A model generated the notes under the pieces. That model searched no databases. It was not told the origin of the DNA and worked only from the letters and a program-made list of their open reading frames with translations. DNA of 64,000 bases from Anseongella ginsenosidimutans (GTDB taxonomy: Bacteria > Bacteroidota > Bacteroidia > Sphingobacteriales > Sphingobacteriaceae): positions 186,001 to 250,000 of the forward strand of contig NZ_CP042432.1 of the NCBI RefSeq assembly GCF_008033235.1, given 5' to 3'. A program made the translations under genes and the position numbers. Below are positions 44,280 to 54,076 of this stretch, one piece after another. The stretch's first letter is position 1. Each line of letters starts with the position of its first letter.

Positions 44280-45563
44280 TTAAATAAATTCAGTAATGCC
44301 TGGCATGGCCACGTTTACTACCGGGGGCTCCTGTTTCCAACCTTGTACATCAGTTCCGAGTACTTCTGTGGAATTGATCGCTTCTTCCCAGGTAATCCTC
44401 CGCCCGGTATAGGCGGCCATTCTGCCCATAATCGCCAGCATGGAACTGTGAGCCATATATTCACCGTCGTTGATTGGTTTTCCCTGGCGGATGGAGGCAA
44501 ACAGTTCATCATGTTCCGTCTGGTACATATCATTCTGCTCGCCGGTAAACTTCCACTGGTTAGCTCCCTGTATTTCATGGAAATTACGGGAACAATCCAC
44601 AACTGCCCTGCCCTTATCGCCAAAGATCTCTACATCGTAGCTGTTCTGGCAGTTTTGCTGCTGACGGCTGAAATGGAAGCCCCTGGCGCCGTTCTCGTAT
44701 TCATAGGTAATGGCGAAGTGATCATAAATATGGCCAAAAACATCGTCGGTCCGTACCTGCCTTCCGCCGGTTCCCATTGCACTGACCGGCAGCTTCCCTC
44801 CCATTGCCCAGTTCATCATGTCTATGCAGTGTACCGCCTGTTCAACAATGTGGTCACCGGAGAGCCATGCGTAATAAGGCCAGTTGCGAAGCTGGTATTC
44901 CATATCTGTCCAGCCGGCTTGCCGGGGATGCGACCATAGGGCGCTGGTATTATAGGAATTATAAATAGTTGAAATATCGCCTACCGCACCGCCCAGGACT
45001 TTTTCGAAAATAGCCCGCTTGGGAGTGTGGTAGCGCCAGCAGAAACCGGAAACCAGGGAAAGGTTCTTTTCGCCGGCTTTGCGGGCGGCTTCCAGTACCT
45101 TCCGGATCCCCGGGGCATCAACTGCCACCGGCTTTTCACAGAAAATATGTTTTTCGGCTTCTACGGCAGCTGCCAGGTGCTGGGGGCGAAAGCCCGGCGG
45201 CGTGGCAAGGATAACCACGTCCACGCCTGATTCCAGCACTTTCTGGTAGGCGTCAAATCCAAGAAACTGACGCTTTTCCTTTACCTTTACTTTATCCCCG
45301 TGGATCTTTGATAAATTATCCAGGGAGGTTTTGAGTTTATCTTCAAATACATCGCCCATGGCATGCAGTACGACATCCGGATCGGCTTTCAGCGCCTGGT
45401 TGGCTGCTCCGGTACCCCGTCCGCCGCAACCGATGAGCCCTATTTTAAGCTTCTTTTCTTTCGCATTTCCGAAAGCATTGCCCGGCGTCAGAATGGCCGG
45501 TACAGCGGTGCCTGCAATGGCAAGGCCGCTGATCCTGAGAAAATCCCTGCGTCTTGTAATCAT
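44280..45563 (-). CDS. Tat-exported Gfo/Idh/MocA family oxidoreductase
   Basis: 427 residues. The N-terminal Tat signal (TRRRDFLRISGLAIAG) is followed by a Rossmann domain with the dinucleotide loop IGLIGCGGRGTGA (about 41-53) and the EKP motif FCEKPVAVD (about 145-153), whose lysine is the usual catalytic residue. The C-terminal alpha/beta domain contains HIVEQAVHCIDMMNWAMGG. It probably oxidises or reduces a sugar in the periplasm with tightly bound NAD(P). It is co-transcribed with the isomerase-like gene. Confidence 0.9.
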   Translation of the reverse strand: MITRRRDFLRISGLAIAGTAVPAILTPGNAFGNAKEKKLKIGLIGCGGRGTGAANQALKADPDVVLHAMGDVFEDKLKTSLDNLSKIHGDKVKVKEKRQFLGFDAYQKVLESGVDVVILATPPGFRPQHLAAAVEAEKHIFCEKPVAVDAPGIRKVLEAARKAGEKNLSLVSGFCWRYHTPKRAIFEKVLGGAVGDISTIYNSYNTSALWSHPRQAGWTDMEYQLRNWPYYAWLSGDHIVEQAVHCIDMMNWAMGGKLPVSAMGTGGRQVRTDDVFGHIYDHFAITYEYENGARGFHFSRQQQNCQNSYDVEIFGDKGRAVVDCSRNFHEIQGANQWKFTGEQNDMYQTEHDELFASIRQGKPINDGEYMAHSSMLAIMGRMAAYTGRRITWEEAINSTEVLGTDVQGWKQEPPVVNVAMPGITEFI

Positions 45564-45616
45564 TTCTATTGGTTTAAAAGGCCTGAAAGATAACGAGTAA
45601 TTTTCTTTGTAACAAG

Positions 45617-48571
45617 TTAGAATAAGCCCAGTTGACGGTCCTCTTTCCCGGTAATGTTTACATCGTCGGGGTTGGTGATCTCCAGCTCAACGTTCTTTTC
45701 GGGCTTCTTCGCCACTTCAGGCTTTTCAGGCGTTTCGGGCTTTACCGCCGGCGCATCCGGTTTTGCCGGGGTTGTAGATTTTTCAGCAACTGCATTGGGT
45801 TTTTCCAATGACGTACCTGGTTTTCCCGTCAGAGCTTCGGGTTTTCCCGCCGGAGCTTCGGCTTCTCCGGGACCTTCAGGTTTTTCCGATGGACCAGGCC
45901 TCCCCGCTTCAGCTTTTTCCGCCGCTTGCGTGGCACTGTCTTCATCCAGAGCCGTCCGTTCCGGCGCAGCCGGACCAGGCTGTTCCGGCATATCCTTGTT
46001 TCCGGAGGAAGTACCGGCAGGCGCTACCGGAGCCTCTTCCAGCAGCCGGACGCTTTTTATCGGCTGTGCAGAGAGACGATTACCGATTGCTTTCAACCCT
46101 TTCACATCAATAAATTCGGCCAGGCTCACCTGGAAAACCTCCGGCGTTTTACTTTTTCCCTTCAATATTTCCACTTCGGCTAACGGCGCGGCCGAAGGCG
46201 AGATCAGCACCAGCTTGGAGCCGTTTTCCTCGCTGATAAAGGAAACCTTCCTGCCCGGGCTGAGATCATCCAGGCGGAAACGCTTAACGTAGTGATGATC
46301 GGATTTTTTGTCAAAGTGTATGGCCGTATATACCTTTGACGGATCAAATTTTTCAAGCAGCGAAATTCCTTCTCCAAAATGAGTACTGAGATCGAAGCCG
46401 GTAAGTTCATAACTTCCGTTTTTATATACGACGGCTATTTTGTCTTCGCCCTCAAATTCGCCGAGATACAAGCCCCGCTCGTCGGCATTGAGCCGCTGCA
46501 CAATTTCATCGAACCATATCCGGCGTCCGGCAAGCGTAGATATACCTTTCGACTTCAGTTCTATCTTGCGGATTGGATATTTCGTAAGCGTGTTCCCCTG
46601 CGCCGAACGGCCCTTAATGGCCACTTCGGCAAAATCAGCGTCAAAGGAAAGCTTACGAAGGCGCTGCATCTTTTTATGAAAGATCGTTACTACTTCGGCC
46701 TCGCCGTTCGGGTTTTCAGTGAGGTAAAGCAGGGAAGAACCTTTTCCGCCTTTGGCAAGCTCGTATTCCTTATCCCTGGTAATGCCCCCTACGTTAAACC
46801 GCTTAATATATGATTTGCCGGAGCTGCCGTCCCGGTAAATCATATTATATACCGTGCGCTCATCGCCTTTTTTATAGATACCGGCGTGTACGATATTCTT
46901 CCCCACAAATGTTTTATCGGCTACCCTGGTAACCACGCACCTGCCGTCGGCCCGGAAGACAATAATATCGTCCAGATCAGAACAATCAAACAGGTACTCA
47001 TCCTTCCGGAGCCCGGTTCCCACGAAACCGTCACTGCGGTTCACGTATAATTTCACATTGGCCAGCGCCACCTGTGCTGCCTGGACAGCTTCGAATTCCC
47101 TGATCTGCGTCCTGCGTTCGCGGCCCTTGCCGTACTTTTCCTTTAATTTTTCAAACCAGGCAATGGCATATTCGGTAAGATGCCTCAGGTGATGCCGTAT
47201 TTCCTTCATCTCCTCTTCCAGCTGCTTCAGCTGTTCATCCGCCTTTTTCACATCAAACCTGGTGATGCTGCTCATCGGCTTTTCAATCAGCTTTTTATAA
47301 TCTTCCTGGAGGATCTCCCGGTAAAACTGTTCAAAAAATGGTTCAAAAAGCCTATTCAATACCAGCGTAACCGCATCCAGGCTGCCTGCATTTTCATAGT
47401 CAGGGTGTTTGTACATCCCCTCCCCAATGAAGATTTTAAGCAGGGAACTGAAGAATATCTTCTCCTGGAGTTCGCCGAGGCGTATCTCCAGCTCTCTTTT
47501 CAAAAGGTTTTTAGTGTACTGAGTGGACTCAACCAGGATATCGTTCACACTCATAAAGTGTGGTTTATCCTTCTTGATCACACAGGTATTAGGAGAAATA
47601 CTTACTTCACAATCGGTGAAGGCGTATAAAGCGTCGATGGTCACGTCGGGCGAAATTCCCGGCGCCAGGTGAACAACAATCTCCACGCCGCTGGCCGTAT
47701 TGTCTTCGATCTTCTTGATCTTTATCTTGCCCTTGTCATTGGCAGAGATAATGCTGTCGATCAGCCCCCCGGTAGTTACTCCGTAAGGTATTTCATTAAT
47801 TACCAGGGTCTTCTTGTCTTTTTCCTGGATCCGCGCCCGAACCCGAACCCGGCCGCCGCGCTGGCCTTCATTGTATTTTGAAAAATCCGCAATGCCGCCG
47901 GTAGGGAAGTCGGGCAGAATATCCGGCCGGTTACCTTTCAGGGATTCGATCGAAGCGTCAATCAGTTCAATGAAATTATGCGGCAGGATCTTGGTAGCCA
48001 GCCCTACGGCAATTCCGTCGGCGCCCTGGGCAAGCACCAGCGGGAATTTCACTGGAAGGGTCAGGGGTTCCTGATTTCGTCCGTCATAGGACAGCTGCCA
48101 TTCGGTTGTCTGCGGATTGAAAACCACTTCACCGGCAAATTTGGACAGCCGCCCTTCGATATACCTTGCAGCGGCCGCGGAATCCCCGGTAATGGGATCG
48201 CCCCAGTTTCCCTGGGTATCTATCAGCAGGTTCTTCTGCCCCAGTTGTACCATCGCATCCCCAATGGAAGCGTCGCCGTGAGGATGGTATTTCATCGTGT
48301 TCCCGATCACGTTAGCCACTTTGTTAAAGCGGCCGTCATCCATTTCTTTCAGCGAATGCATGATGCGGCGCTGAACCGGTTTAAGCCCATCGTGAATATG
48401 GGGCACGGCCCTGTCCAGAATCACATAAGACGCATAGTCCAGGAACCAGTTTTCATACAATCCGCTCAGGGGAGTGACGTTGTGAAGCACTTCGCTTTTC
48501 TCTGCGCCCTGACCGCTGTTATCTCCGTCCGGGCTGCCTGCCTGCGCACTGTTTTCCTTTTCTTCCGACAT
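45617..48571 (-). CDS. parC: DNA topoisomerase IV subunit A
   Basis: DNA-cleaving subunit of topoisomerase IV, which separates daughter chromosomes. The active-site tyrosine is Y137 (ARYIEGR), with YHPHGDASIGDAMV just before it. A coiled-coil tower (QLEEEMKEIRHHLRHL) and a C-terminal propeller follow. The protein has 984 residues. The last 130 are an unusual low-complexity tail (about 830-960) of Pro/Ala/Glu/Lys words such as GKPEA and EKPE, before the closing RQLGLF motif. From memory the family is near 900 residues, so the tail appears expanded. It is third in the operon after parE and the GDSL gene. Confidence 0.95.
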   Translation of the reverse strand: MSEEKENSAQAGSPDGDNSGQGAEKSEVLHNVTPLSGLYENWFLDYASYVILDRAVPHIHDGLKPVQRRIMHSLKEMDDGRFNKVANVIGNTMKYHPHGDASIGDAMVQLGQKNLLIDTQGNWGDPITGDSAAAARYIEGRLSKFAGEVVFNPQTTEWQLSYDGRNQEPLTLPVKFPLVLAQGADGIAVGLATKILPHNFIELIDASIESLKGNRPDILPDFPTGGIADFSKYNEGQRGGRVRVRARIQEKDKKTLVINEIPYGVTTGGLIDSIISANDKGKIKIKKIEDNTASGVEIVVHLAPGISPDVTIDALYAFTDCEVSISPNTCVIKKDKPHFMSVNDILVESTQYTKNLLKRELEIRLGELQEKIFFSSLLKIFIGEGMYKHPDYENAGSLDAVTLVLNRLFEPFFEQFYREILQEDYKKLIEKPMSSITRFDVKKADEQLKQLEEEMKEIRHHLRHLTEYAIAWFEKLKEKYGKGRERRTQIREFEAVQAAQVALANVKLYVNRSDGFVGTGLRKDEYLFDCSDLDDIIVFRADGRCVVTRVADKTFVGKNIVHAGIYKKGDERTVYNMIYRDGSSGKSYIKRFNVGGITRDKEYELAKGGKGSSLLYLTENPNGEAEVVTIFHKKMQRLRKLSFDADFAEVAIKGRSAQGNTLTKYPIRKIELKSKGISTLAGRRIWFDEIVQRLNADERGLYLGEFEGEDKIAVVYKNGSYELTGFDLSTHFGEGISLLEKFDPSKVYTAIHFDKKSDHHYVKRFRLDDLSPGRKVSFISEENGSKLVLISPSAAPLAEVEILKGKSKTPEVFQVSLAEFIDVKGLKAIGNRLSAQPIKSVRLLEEAPVAPAGTSSGNKDMPEQPGPAAPERTALDEDSATQAAEKAEAGRPGPSEKPEGPGEAEAPAGKPEALTGKPGTSLEKPNAVAEKSTTPAKPDAPAVKPETPEKPEVAKKPEKNVELEITNPDDVNITGKEDRQLGLF

Positions 48572-48587
48572 CGGTGCTATTTGTTAT

Positions 48588-49235
48588 TTACAGGTATTTC
48601 CTGATTAAGTTTTCCCATATATCATAGCCCTTGCTGTTCATATGCAGCCGGTCTTCTAAAAATAACTCGCGCATGGGTACGCCCTCATCATTCAGCATGG
48701 CCTGGAAGACATCTACAAATTCCCAGTTGCAGGGATGTTTTTTGATAAACTTTGCCACGCGGCCGTTAAAATCCTTATAAGCCGGCAGCAGCTTCTGGCG
48801 TCTTGGGCTGGGCTTGGCCGCGATATAATAAACCTTTGTTTCAGGCAGGCTGTCAGTGATCAGCTTGTGAAATTCCAGGAACTCCTTGTACACCTCAGCG
48901 GGAGTTTGCCCTGCCGCCAGGTCATTATCGCCTGCGTATATGAATATCTTGGAAGGCCGGTACGGAAGCAGGATGCGTCCGGCATAATGGGTAACATCGG
49001 AAAGCTGGCTTCCGCCGAAACCGCGCTCAATAATGGCATAACCTTCAAACCGTTCCTTCAGGTCCTTCCACATCCGGATGGACGAACTCCCTGTGAAAAG
49101 AATCGCTCCCTTTGGCGGGAACTCCTGCTGATCCTGCTGCTCGAAAGCTGCAATTTCTTTCTCAAAACGGCCTTCCTGGGCTGCAGCGGCCGTACCCAGG
49201 CAAATAAAAACGATAGCTATGGCTAAATATTTCAT
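48588..49235 (-). CDS. exported GDSL/SGNH hydrolase
   Basis: 215 residues with a signal peptide (MKYLAIAIVFICLGTAAAAQ). SGNH blocks are present: block I GSSSIRMW (nucleophile Ser), block II GFGGSQLSD, block III GDND and block V DRLHMNSKGYDIW (catalytic Asp and His). It is probably a periplasmic or surface esterase acting on acylated sugars or lipids. It lies between parE and parC with gaps of 12 and 16 bases, so the three are one operon even though an esterase has no known role with topoisomerase IV. Confidence 0.92.
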   Translation of the reverse strand: MKYLAIAIVFICLGTAAAAQEGRFEKEIAAFEQQDQQEFPPKGAILFTGSSSIRMWKDLKERFEGYAIIERGFGGSQLSDVTHYAGRILLPYRPSKIFIYAGDNDLAAGQTPAEVYKEFLEFHKLITDSLPETKVYYIAAKPSPRRQKLLPAYKDFNGRVAKFIKKHPCNWEFVDVFQAMLNDEGVPMRELFLEDRLHMNSKGYDIWENLIRKYL

Positions 49236-49247
49236 AATTTAAAATAG

Positions 49248-51110
49248 TTAAACTGGTACTTGTTCTTCCTCCACGATATCTTTTTCCACGCGGAGGCGTT
49301 TGATAATAAATTCCTGGCGGTCCGGTGTATTTTTTCCCATATAATAGGATAAAAGCTGCTTGATGGTCGTGTCCTTTTTCAGGATAACCGGGTCAAGGCG
49401 CATATCAGCGCCGATAAATAAGCCAAACTCATCGGGGGATATTTCTCCCAGCCCCTTGAAGCGGGTAATCTCCGGCTTTCCGCCCAGCCTGGCAACCGCT
49501 TTCCGCTTTTCGTCTTCGGAATAACAATAGATTGTTTCCTTTTTATTCCTGACCCTGAATAAGGGGGTTTGCAGGATGGACACGTGTCCCGCCTTTACCA
49601 TATCCGGGAAAAACTGCAGGAAAAAGGTCATCAGCAGGAGCCGGATGTGCATGCCGTCCACATCCGCGTCAGTAGCGATTACGACATTGTTATAGCGGAG
49701 CCCCTCCAGCCCGTCCTCGATATTGAGCGCATGCTGAAGTAAATTGAACTCCTCATTTTCGTAAACGATCTTCTTGGTAAGCCCGAAACTGTTCAGGGGC
49801 TTCCCTTTCAGGCTGAAAACGGCCTGGGTATCTACCTTACGCGCCTTTGTGATAGAGCCACTGGCCGAATCGCCCTCTGTAATAAAGAGGGTGGTTGCCA
49901 GGCGAAGGTCCTGGTCGGCCTTTTCATCACTGAGATGCAGCTTGCAGTCCCGGAGCTTTTTATTGTGAAGAGCGGCCTTTTTAGCCCGTTCATTGGCAAT
50001 CTTTCGGATCCCGGCAATCTCCTTGCGTTCGCGCTCGGATTGCATGATCCTTTTCAACATGGCCTCGGCTACGGCGGCATGCTGATGAAGGTAATTGTCC
50101 AGTTCCTTCTTCACGAAATCATTGACAAATGAACGCACGGAAGGCCCGTCCGGGCCGATATTTAAGGAACCAAGGCGCGTCTTTGTCTGGGATTCGAAAA
50201 CCGGTTCCTGCACTTTAATGCTGATCGCCGCTACAATAGAGGCGCGGATATCGGTGGCGTCAAAATCTTTTTTATAAAATTCCCTGAGTGTTTTAACCAC
50301 CGCTTCCCGCAGCGCGGCCTGGTGGGTGCCGCCCTGGGTGGTATGCTGGCCGTTGACGAAGGAATAGTATTCTTCCCCGTACTGGCTTCCATGCGTCATG
50401 GCGAGTTCTATATCATTTCCACGGAGGTGAATTACCGGGTAACGGATACTTTCCTCTTCCACATTGCGCATCAGCAGGTCATATAATCCCCTTTCGGAAT
50501 GAAATTTTTGCCCGTTGAACTGCAGGGTCAGGCCGGCATTCAGGTAAACATAGTTCCAGATCATATTTTCTATGAATTCCGGAACAAAGCGAAAATTGCG
50601 GAATACTGTGTTATCGGGCACAAAGGTGATGGAAGTACCGTTTCGCTGGCTGGTTTCCGTTTCTGCTTCCTCCTTTACCAAGACACCCTTTTCAAATTCG
50701 GCCCGCTTGGTCTGGCCATTCCGGTAAGACTGCACGCTGAATTTTTCCGAAAGCGCATTCACGGCCTTGGTACCTACTCCGTTCAGCCCTACTGACTTCT
50801 GAAAAGCGTTACTGTCGTACTTTCCGCCCGTATTGATCTTCGACACGCAATCGATCACTTTCCCCAGGGGGATGCCGCGCCCGTAGTCGCGCACGCTTAC
50901 CTTATGGTCGCTTACATTCACCTCGATGGTTTTTCCGGCGCCCATTACAAATTCATCGATGGAATTATCAATGATTTCCTTCAGTAATATATAGATGCCG
51001 TCATCATGCGCGGAACCATCGCCCAGCTTGCCGATATACATTCCCGGCCGTAAACGTATATGCTCCTTCCAGTCAAGCGAACGAATGTCTTCTTCGGTAT
51101 AATTTGCCAT
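49248..51110 (-). CDS. parE: DNA topoisomerase IV subunit B
   Basis: ATPase subunit. GHKL motifs: [21 protein letters not shown] and [14 protein letters not shown]. The transducer domain follows, then TOPRIM with TEGDSASG and the metal-binding [10 protein letters not shown]. Length 620 matches the ParE class rather than the longer GyrB. It is the first gene of the operon with the GDSL esterase and parC and has a TACATTTG promoter box 33 bases upstream. Confidence 0.95.
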   Translation of the reverse strand: MANYTEEDIRSLDWKEHIRLRPGMYIGKLGDGSAHDDGIYILLKEIIDNSIDEFVMGAGKTIEVNVSDHKVSVRDYGRGIPLGKVIDCVSKINTGGKYDSNAFQKSVGLNGVGTKAVNALSEKFSVQSYRNGQTKRAEFEKGVLVKEEAETETSQRNGTSITFVPDNTVFRNFRFVPEFIENMIWNYVYLNAGLTLQFNGQKFHSERGLYDLLMRNVEEESIRYPVIHLRGNDIELAMTHGSQYGEEYYSFVNGQHTTQGGTHQAALREAVVKTLREFYKKDFDATDIRASIVAAISIKVQEPVFESQTKTRLGSLNIGPDGPSVRSFVNDFVKKELDNYLHQHAAVAEAMLKRIMQSERERKEIAGIRKIANERAKKAALHNKKLRDCKLHLSDEKADQDLRLATTLFITEGDSASGSITKARKVDTQAVFSLKGKPLNSFGLTKKIVYENEEFNLLQHALNIEDGLEGLRYNNVVIATDADVDGMHIRLLLMTFFLQFFPDMVKAGHVSILQTPLFRVRNKKETIYCYSEDEKRKAVARLGGKPEITRFKGLGEISPDEFGLFIGADMRLDPVILKKDTTIKQLLSYYMGKNTPDRQEFIIKRLRVEKDIVEEEQVPV

Positions 51111-51143
51111 AGTTTTCTAATAGCGCCAATTATTATAGCTCTA

Positions 51144-51151
51144 CAAATGTA
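51144..51151 (-). promoter_or_regulatory. putative -7 promoter box of parE-GDSL-parC
   Basis: TACATTTG on the minus strand, matching TAnnTTTG, ends 33 bases before the parE ATG in an AT-rich stretch. It gives a leader of ordinary length. Confidence 0.45.
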
Positions 51152-51202
51152 TTATAAATGATGTTTTGGAAAGGAATAAGATTTCAACAAACGGAAACCT
51201 TG

Positions 51203-52441
51203 TTAGTTTGCGGCGATCTTTTCCAGGAGGTCGGCAGCATTCCCCACCCCGTTTTCCTCCTTGATCTTCCCGGATATCGCAGCCGCGTTTCCATGCAGTG
51301 TTTTATCTGAAGCCAGGGTCCGGACTTGCTTTACAAAGCTCCGGGGCATGAGTTTATTCAGGGGCACGGGCTGTACGCCGCATTGCATTTTAAAAGCTTG
51401 CTTGCCCCAGAACATATGATCGCCCAGCGGATGCAGCACCGGGCAGATAAACATCGGTTTTCCCGCCCGCAGGCATTCGGCAATGGTTCCAATGCCTCCG
51501 TGATGCACAACAGCTTTTACGCGCGGCAGCAGGCTGTGATAAGGAAGATCCTCCGCAAAAAGGATCCGGCCATTGCCTTCAAATGAGCTGGATTCCCAGT
51601 TTTGCCAGCCTTTTGCTACCAGGAATCGCTCGTCGGTTTCATTCAGGGCAGCTTCAAGCAGCTTTTCAAAGGGAAGCTTTGTCTTTACGGACATACTTCC
51701 GAGCGTCACCAATATAGGCGGTTCGCCTGCGTCCAGGAAATCGGAGATCTTTTTTTCGGGAAGTTGGGATACCGGGGTGGAGAACCAGAAACCGGTCATA
51801 TAATGATTATGGGGCCAGTCGCTTGGACGCGGCAGGAATTCTTTACTGATCCCGTACAGCGCCGGCGTATCTTCTCCCATCTGGGAAGCCGGCCATCCCT
51901 GCCTGGTCCGGAAATCCTTTAATCGCTTATTGATCCAGTTATAGGTGAATTTATTGGCACGATACGTAAAGCGGTTAAATATCTTTGGTAACCATTGAAG
52001 TCCGCCCATGATCGGATTGCCAAAATCGGCAGTAGAGGCAATACCGGGAACCACCGCCGCACGGACTGCGCGTGCCGGAAGCTGGCTGGTAAAGCTATGA
52101 GCAAGGGTCTTAGGGCGGTAAATGATCATGTCGCTTTCCCGGGCGATCTCATAAAAGTCTTCCAGGACATTATTCAGAAGCGGAAAAACGATTCCGTTCA
52201 GATGCTTTTTAATTGTCAGGGGATTGGCTTTTAGCAGCTTCATACCCTCGTCGGTTTTGAGCAGGGAATGATAATCCGCCCTTACGGGCCGGAATGTTAT
52301 CCCGTGAGACTCCACCAACTCCCTGAAATATTCTCCCGTGGCGAGGATCACATCGTGTCCTCTCATTTTAAGTTCCTGGCCGAGTGCAACAAAGGGTTGC
52401 ACGTCGCCGCGGGTACCAAGCGTAAGGATGGATATGAGCAT
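51203..52441 (-). CDS. UGT/MGT-like glycosyltransferase (GT1 type)
   Basis: About 412 residues from MLISILTLGTRGD, a GT-B fold enzyme. The N-terminal LTLGTRGDVQPFVALGQELKMRGHDV is the acceptor-side start of the sterol-glucosyltransferase/MGT group. The C-terminal HHGGIGTIAECLRAGKPM (about 307-324) is the nucleotide-sugar donor motif. Related enzymes glucosylate lipids, sterols, carotenoids or macrolides; the acceptor here is unknown. An ATG four codons upstream is possible but leaves MLCS ahead of the first strand. No biosynthetic partner is adjacent. Confidence 0.88.
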   Translation of the reverse strand: MLISILTLGTRGDVQPFVALGQELKMRGHDVILATGEYFRELVESHGITFRPVRADYHSLLKTDEGMKLLKANPLTIKKHLNGIVFPLLNNVLEDFYEIARESDMIIYRPKTLAHSFTSQLPARAVRAAVVPGIASTADFGNPIMGGLQWLPKIFNRFTYRANKFTYNWINKRLKDFRTRQGWPASQMGEDTPALYGISKEFLPRPSDWPHNHYMTGFWFSTPVSQLPEKKISDFLDAGEPPILVTLGSMSVKTKLPFEKLLEAALNETDERFLVAKGWQNWESSSFEGNGRILFAEDLPYHSLLPRVKAVVHHGGIGTIAECLRAGKPMFICPVLHPLGDHMFWGKQAFKMQCGVQPVPLNKLMPRSFVKQVRTLASDKTLHGNAAAISGKIKEENGVGNAADLLEKIAAN

Positions 52442-52626
52442 TGAACACAGCACTCAAAAATTATGCCTTAAATATTGCCGCCCCCGGGCCTCCCCGCCTG
52501 AAATAATCGCCCCGGGTTCGCGTTATCTTTCGGCAGGACTTGCAACTTTTTCATTACAATGCAACCCCGATGCTAAACGTTTAGTGCTTTCCTGCGTCTT
52601 ACAGATATAACAAAAGCGGAGGAATC

Positions 52627-53991
52627 ATGAAAAAGACCTTCAACATACTGATGGCAAGCCTTATAGCAGGCTTCATTATTACACTCGCCGGCGCGGGACG
52701 ATCATTCGCGCAACCGGGTGCAAGCATTTCATTTCAAACATTTTACGATGAACTTTCTCCGTACGGAAGCTGGATTGACGATCCGGATTACGGGTACGTC
52801 TGGATACCGGACGTGGAACCGGGCTTTCAGCCTTACGCTTCCAGAGGGCATTGGATGGCAACGTCTTATGGCAATACCTGGGTTTCCGATTACGAATGGG
52901 GATGGGCGCCTTTTCATTACGGCCGCTGGAAGTACGACGATTATTACGGCTGGATGTGGATCCCGGGATACGAATGGGGGCCTGCATGGGTCAGCTGGCG
53001 TTCCGGAGGCGACTATTACGGTTGGGCGCCCCTGCAACCGGGCATAAGTATTGGCGTTGCCGTGAACCTGCCTCTTTTTCACTGGACATTCGTCCCGAGG
53101 AGGTATATTACCAGCCATACTATTTATAACTATTACCTGCCCCGCAGAAGAGTGGTAAATGTTTATCATCATACCACGATCATTAACAATTATTATGTTC
53201 GCAATAACCGGCGGTATATCTGCGGCCCGCGGTACAGGGAAATTGAACGGGTGACCGGAAGAAGGGTACATGTGTACAATGTGAGCCATTCGGCCCGCCC
53301 GGGCAGGGTGTCGGTACGGGGAAGCTCGGTACAGATGTATCGTCCTTCGGTGGTAAAGTCCGGTTCAAATTCCAGGCCGCGCCCGTCCAGCGTATATGCC
53401 GCTGATCGCAGCAACCCCCGGCCGGGAAGATCAACCGCCGCTCCCTCCAACCGTCCCCGCTCGTCCGCAAGGACGGACGCAGATATAAGGGAATCCCGGT
53501 CATCCAGGCCGCAAGCTCGTCCGCAGGCCGCTGAGTCGCGCCCGCAGGCAAGGCCTCAGACACGGGAGTCGCGCCCGCAGGTCCGTCCTCAATCAGGCAA
53601 CTCCCCTGCCAGGGAAGCACGTCCACAGGTTCGCCCTCAAACAAGGGAATCACGACCGCAGGCCAGGCCCCAGGCAAGACCTCAATCAGGCAACTCCCCT
53701 GCCAGGGAAACACGTCCACAGGTTCGCCCTCAAACAAGGGAGTCACGACCGCAGGCCAGGCCCCAGGCAAGACCGCAGTCAGGCAACTCGCCTGCCAGGG
53801 AGTCACGGCCCCAGGCCAGGCCTCAAACAAGAGAAGCCCGGCCGCAGGCAAGACCGCAAACACGCGAGTCACGGCCGCAGGCTCGTCCTCAGACAAGAGA
53901 AGCCCGGCCCCAGGCCCGGCCGCAAAAGGTTGCTGAAAGGAAAGTTTCGGCACGTGAATCTTCTTCAAGGGGAAGCCGGCCAAGGAACTAA
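52627..53991 (+). CDS. DUF6600 (YXWGXW-rich) exported protein with basic repeat tail
   Basis: 454 residues. The signal peptide (about 1-28, ending SFAQ) is followed by a Trp/Tyr/Gly-rich domain (about 30-150: DELSPYGSWI, YGYVWIPDV, YEWGWAPFHYGRW, YGWMWIPGYEWGP, YYGWAPLQPG) typical of DUF6600. A Tyr/Arg-rich linker comes next, then a long tail (about 290-450) almost entirely R, P, Q, A, S and E in words such as RPQARPQTRES. The tail is strongly basic and probably disordered, perhaps binding wall or DNA polyanions. Function unknown. A perfect terminator follows. Confidence 0.88.
   Translation: MKKTFNILMASLIAGFIITLAGAGRSFAQPGASISFQTFYDELSPYGSWIDDPDYGYVWIPDVEPGFQPYASRGHWMATSYGNTWVSDYEWGWAPFHYGRWKYDDYYGWMWIPGYEWGPAWVSWRSGGDYYGWAPLQPGISIGVAVNLPLFHWTFVPRRYITSHTIYNYYLPRRRVVNVYHHTTIINNYYVRNNRRYICGPRYREIERVTGRRVHVYNVSHSARPGRVSVRGSSVQMYRPSVVKSGSNSRPRPSSVYAADRSNPRPGRSTAAPSNRPRSSARTDADIRESRSSRPQARPQAAESRPQARPQTRESRPQVRPQSGNSPAREARPQVRPQTRESRPQARPQARPQSGNSPARETRPQVRPQTRESRPQARPQARPQSGNSPARESRPQARPQTREARPQARPQTRESRPQARPQTREARPQARPQKVAERKVSARESSSRGSRPRN
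53587..53865 (+). repeat. 93-bp in-frame tandem repeat in the DUF6600 gene
   Basis: Units start at 53587, 53680 and 53773, each 93 bases (31 codons), the third diverging after about 50 bases. Each encodes PQSGNSPARE followed by Arg-Pro-Gln words. The period is a multiple of three, so copy-number change would keep the frame and only change tail length. Confidence 0.85.
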
Positions 53992-54027
53992 GGATTATCA
54001 GGCTATTCCGGAATACCTGAAACAAAG

Positions 54028-54051
54028 CCGCCCGAAAACGGGCGGTTTTTT
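54028..54051 (+). terminator. rho-independent terminator of the DUF6600 gene
   Basis: CCGCCCG-AAAA-CGGGCGG stem-loop followed by six T residues, 36 bases after the stop codon. Confidence 0.92.
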
Positions 54052-54076
54052 CTATTTTTACCGGCTAAATTAAATC

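Noticed and set aside
45654-46292. 212-codon plus-strand frame opposite the ParC tail
   Set aside because: Shadow of the low-complexity Pro/Ala/Glu/Lys codons of parC.
53183-54025. 280-codon minus-strand frame over the DUF6600 gene
   Set aside because: Antisense of repetitive coding DNA, and it runs through the terminator on the opposite strand.
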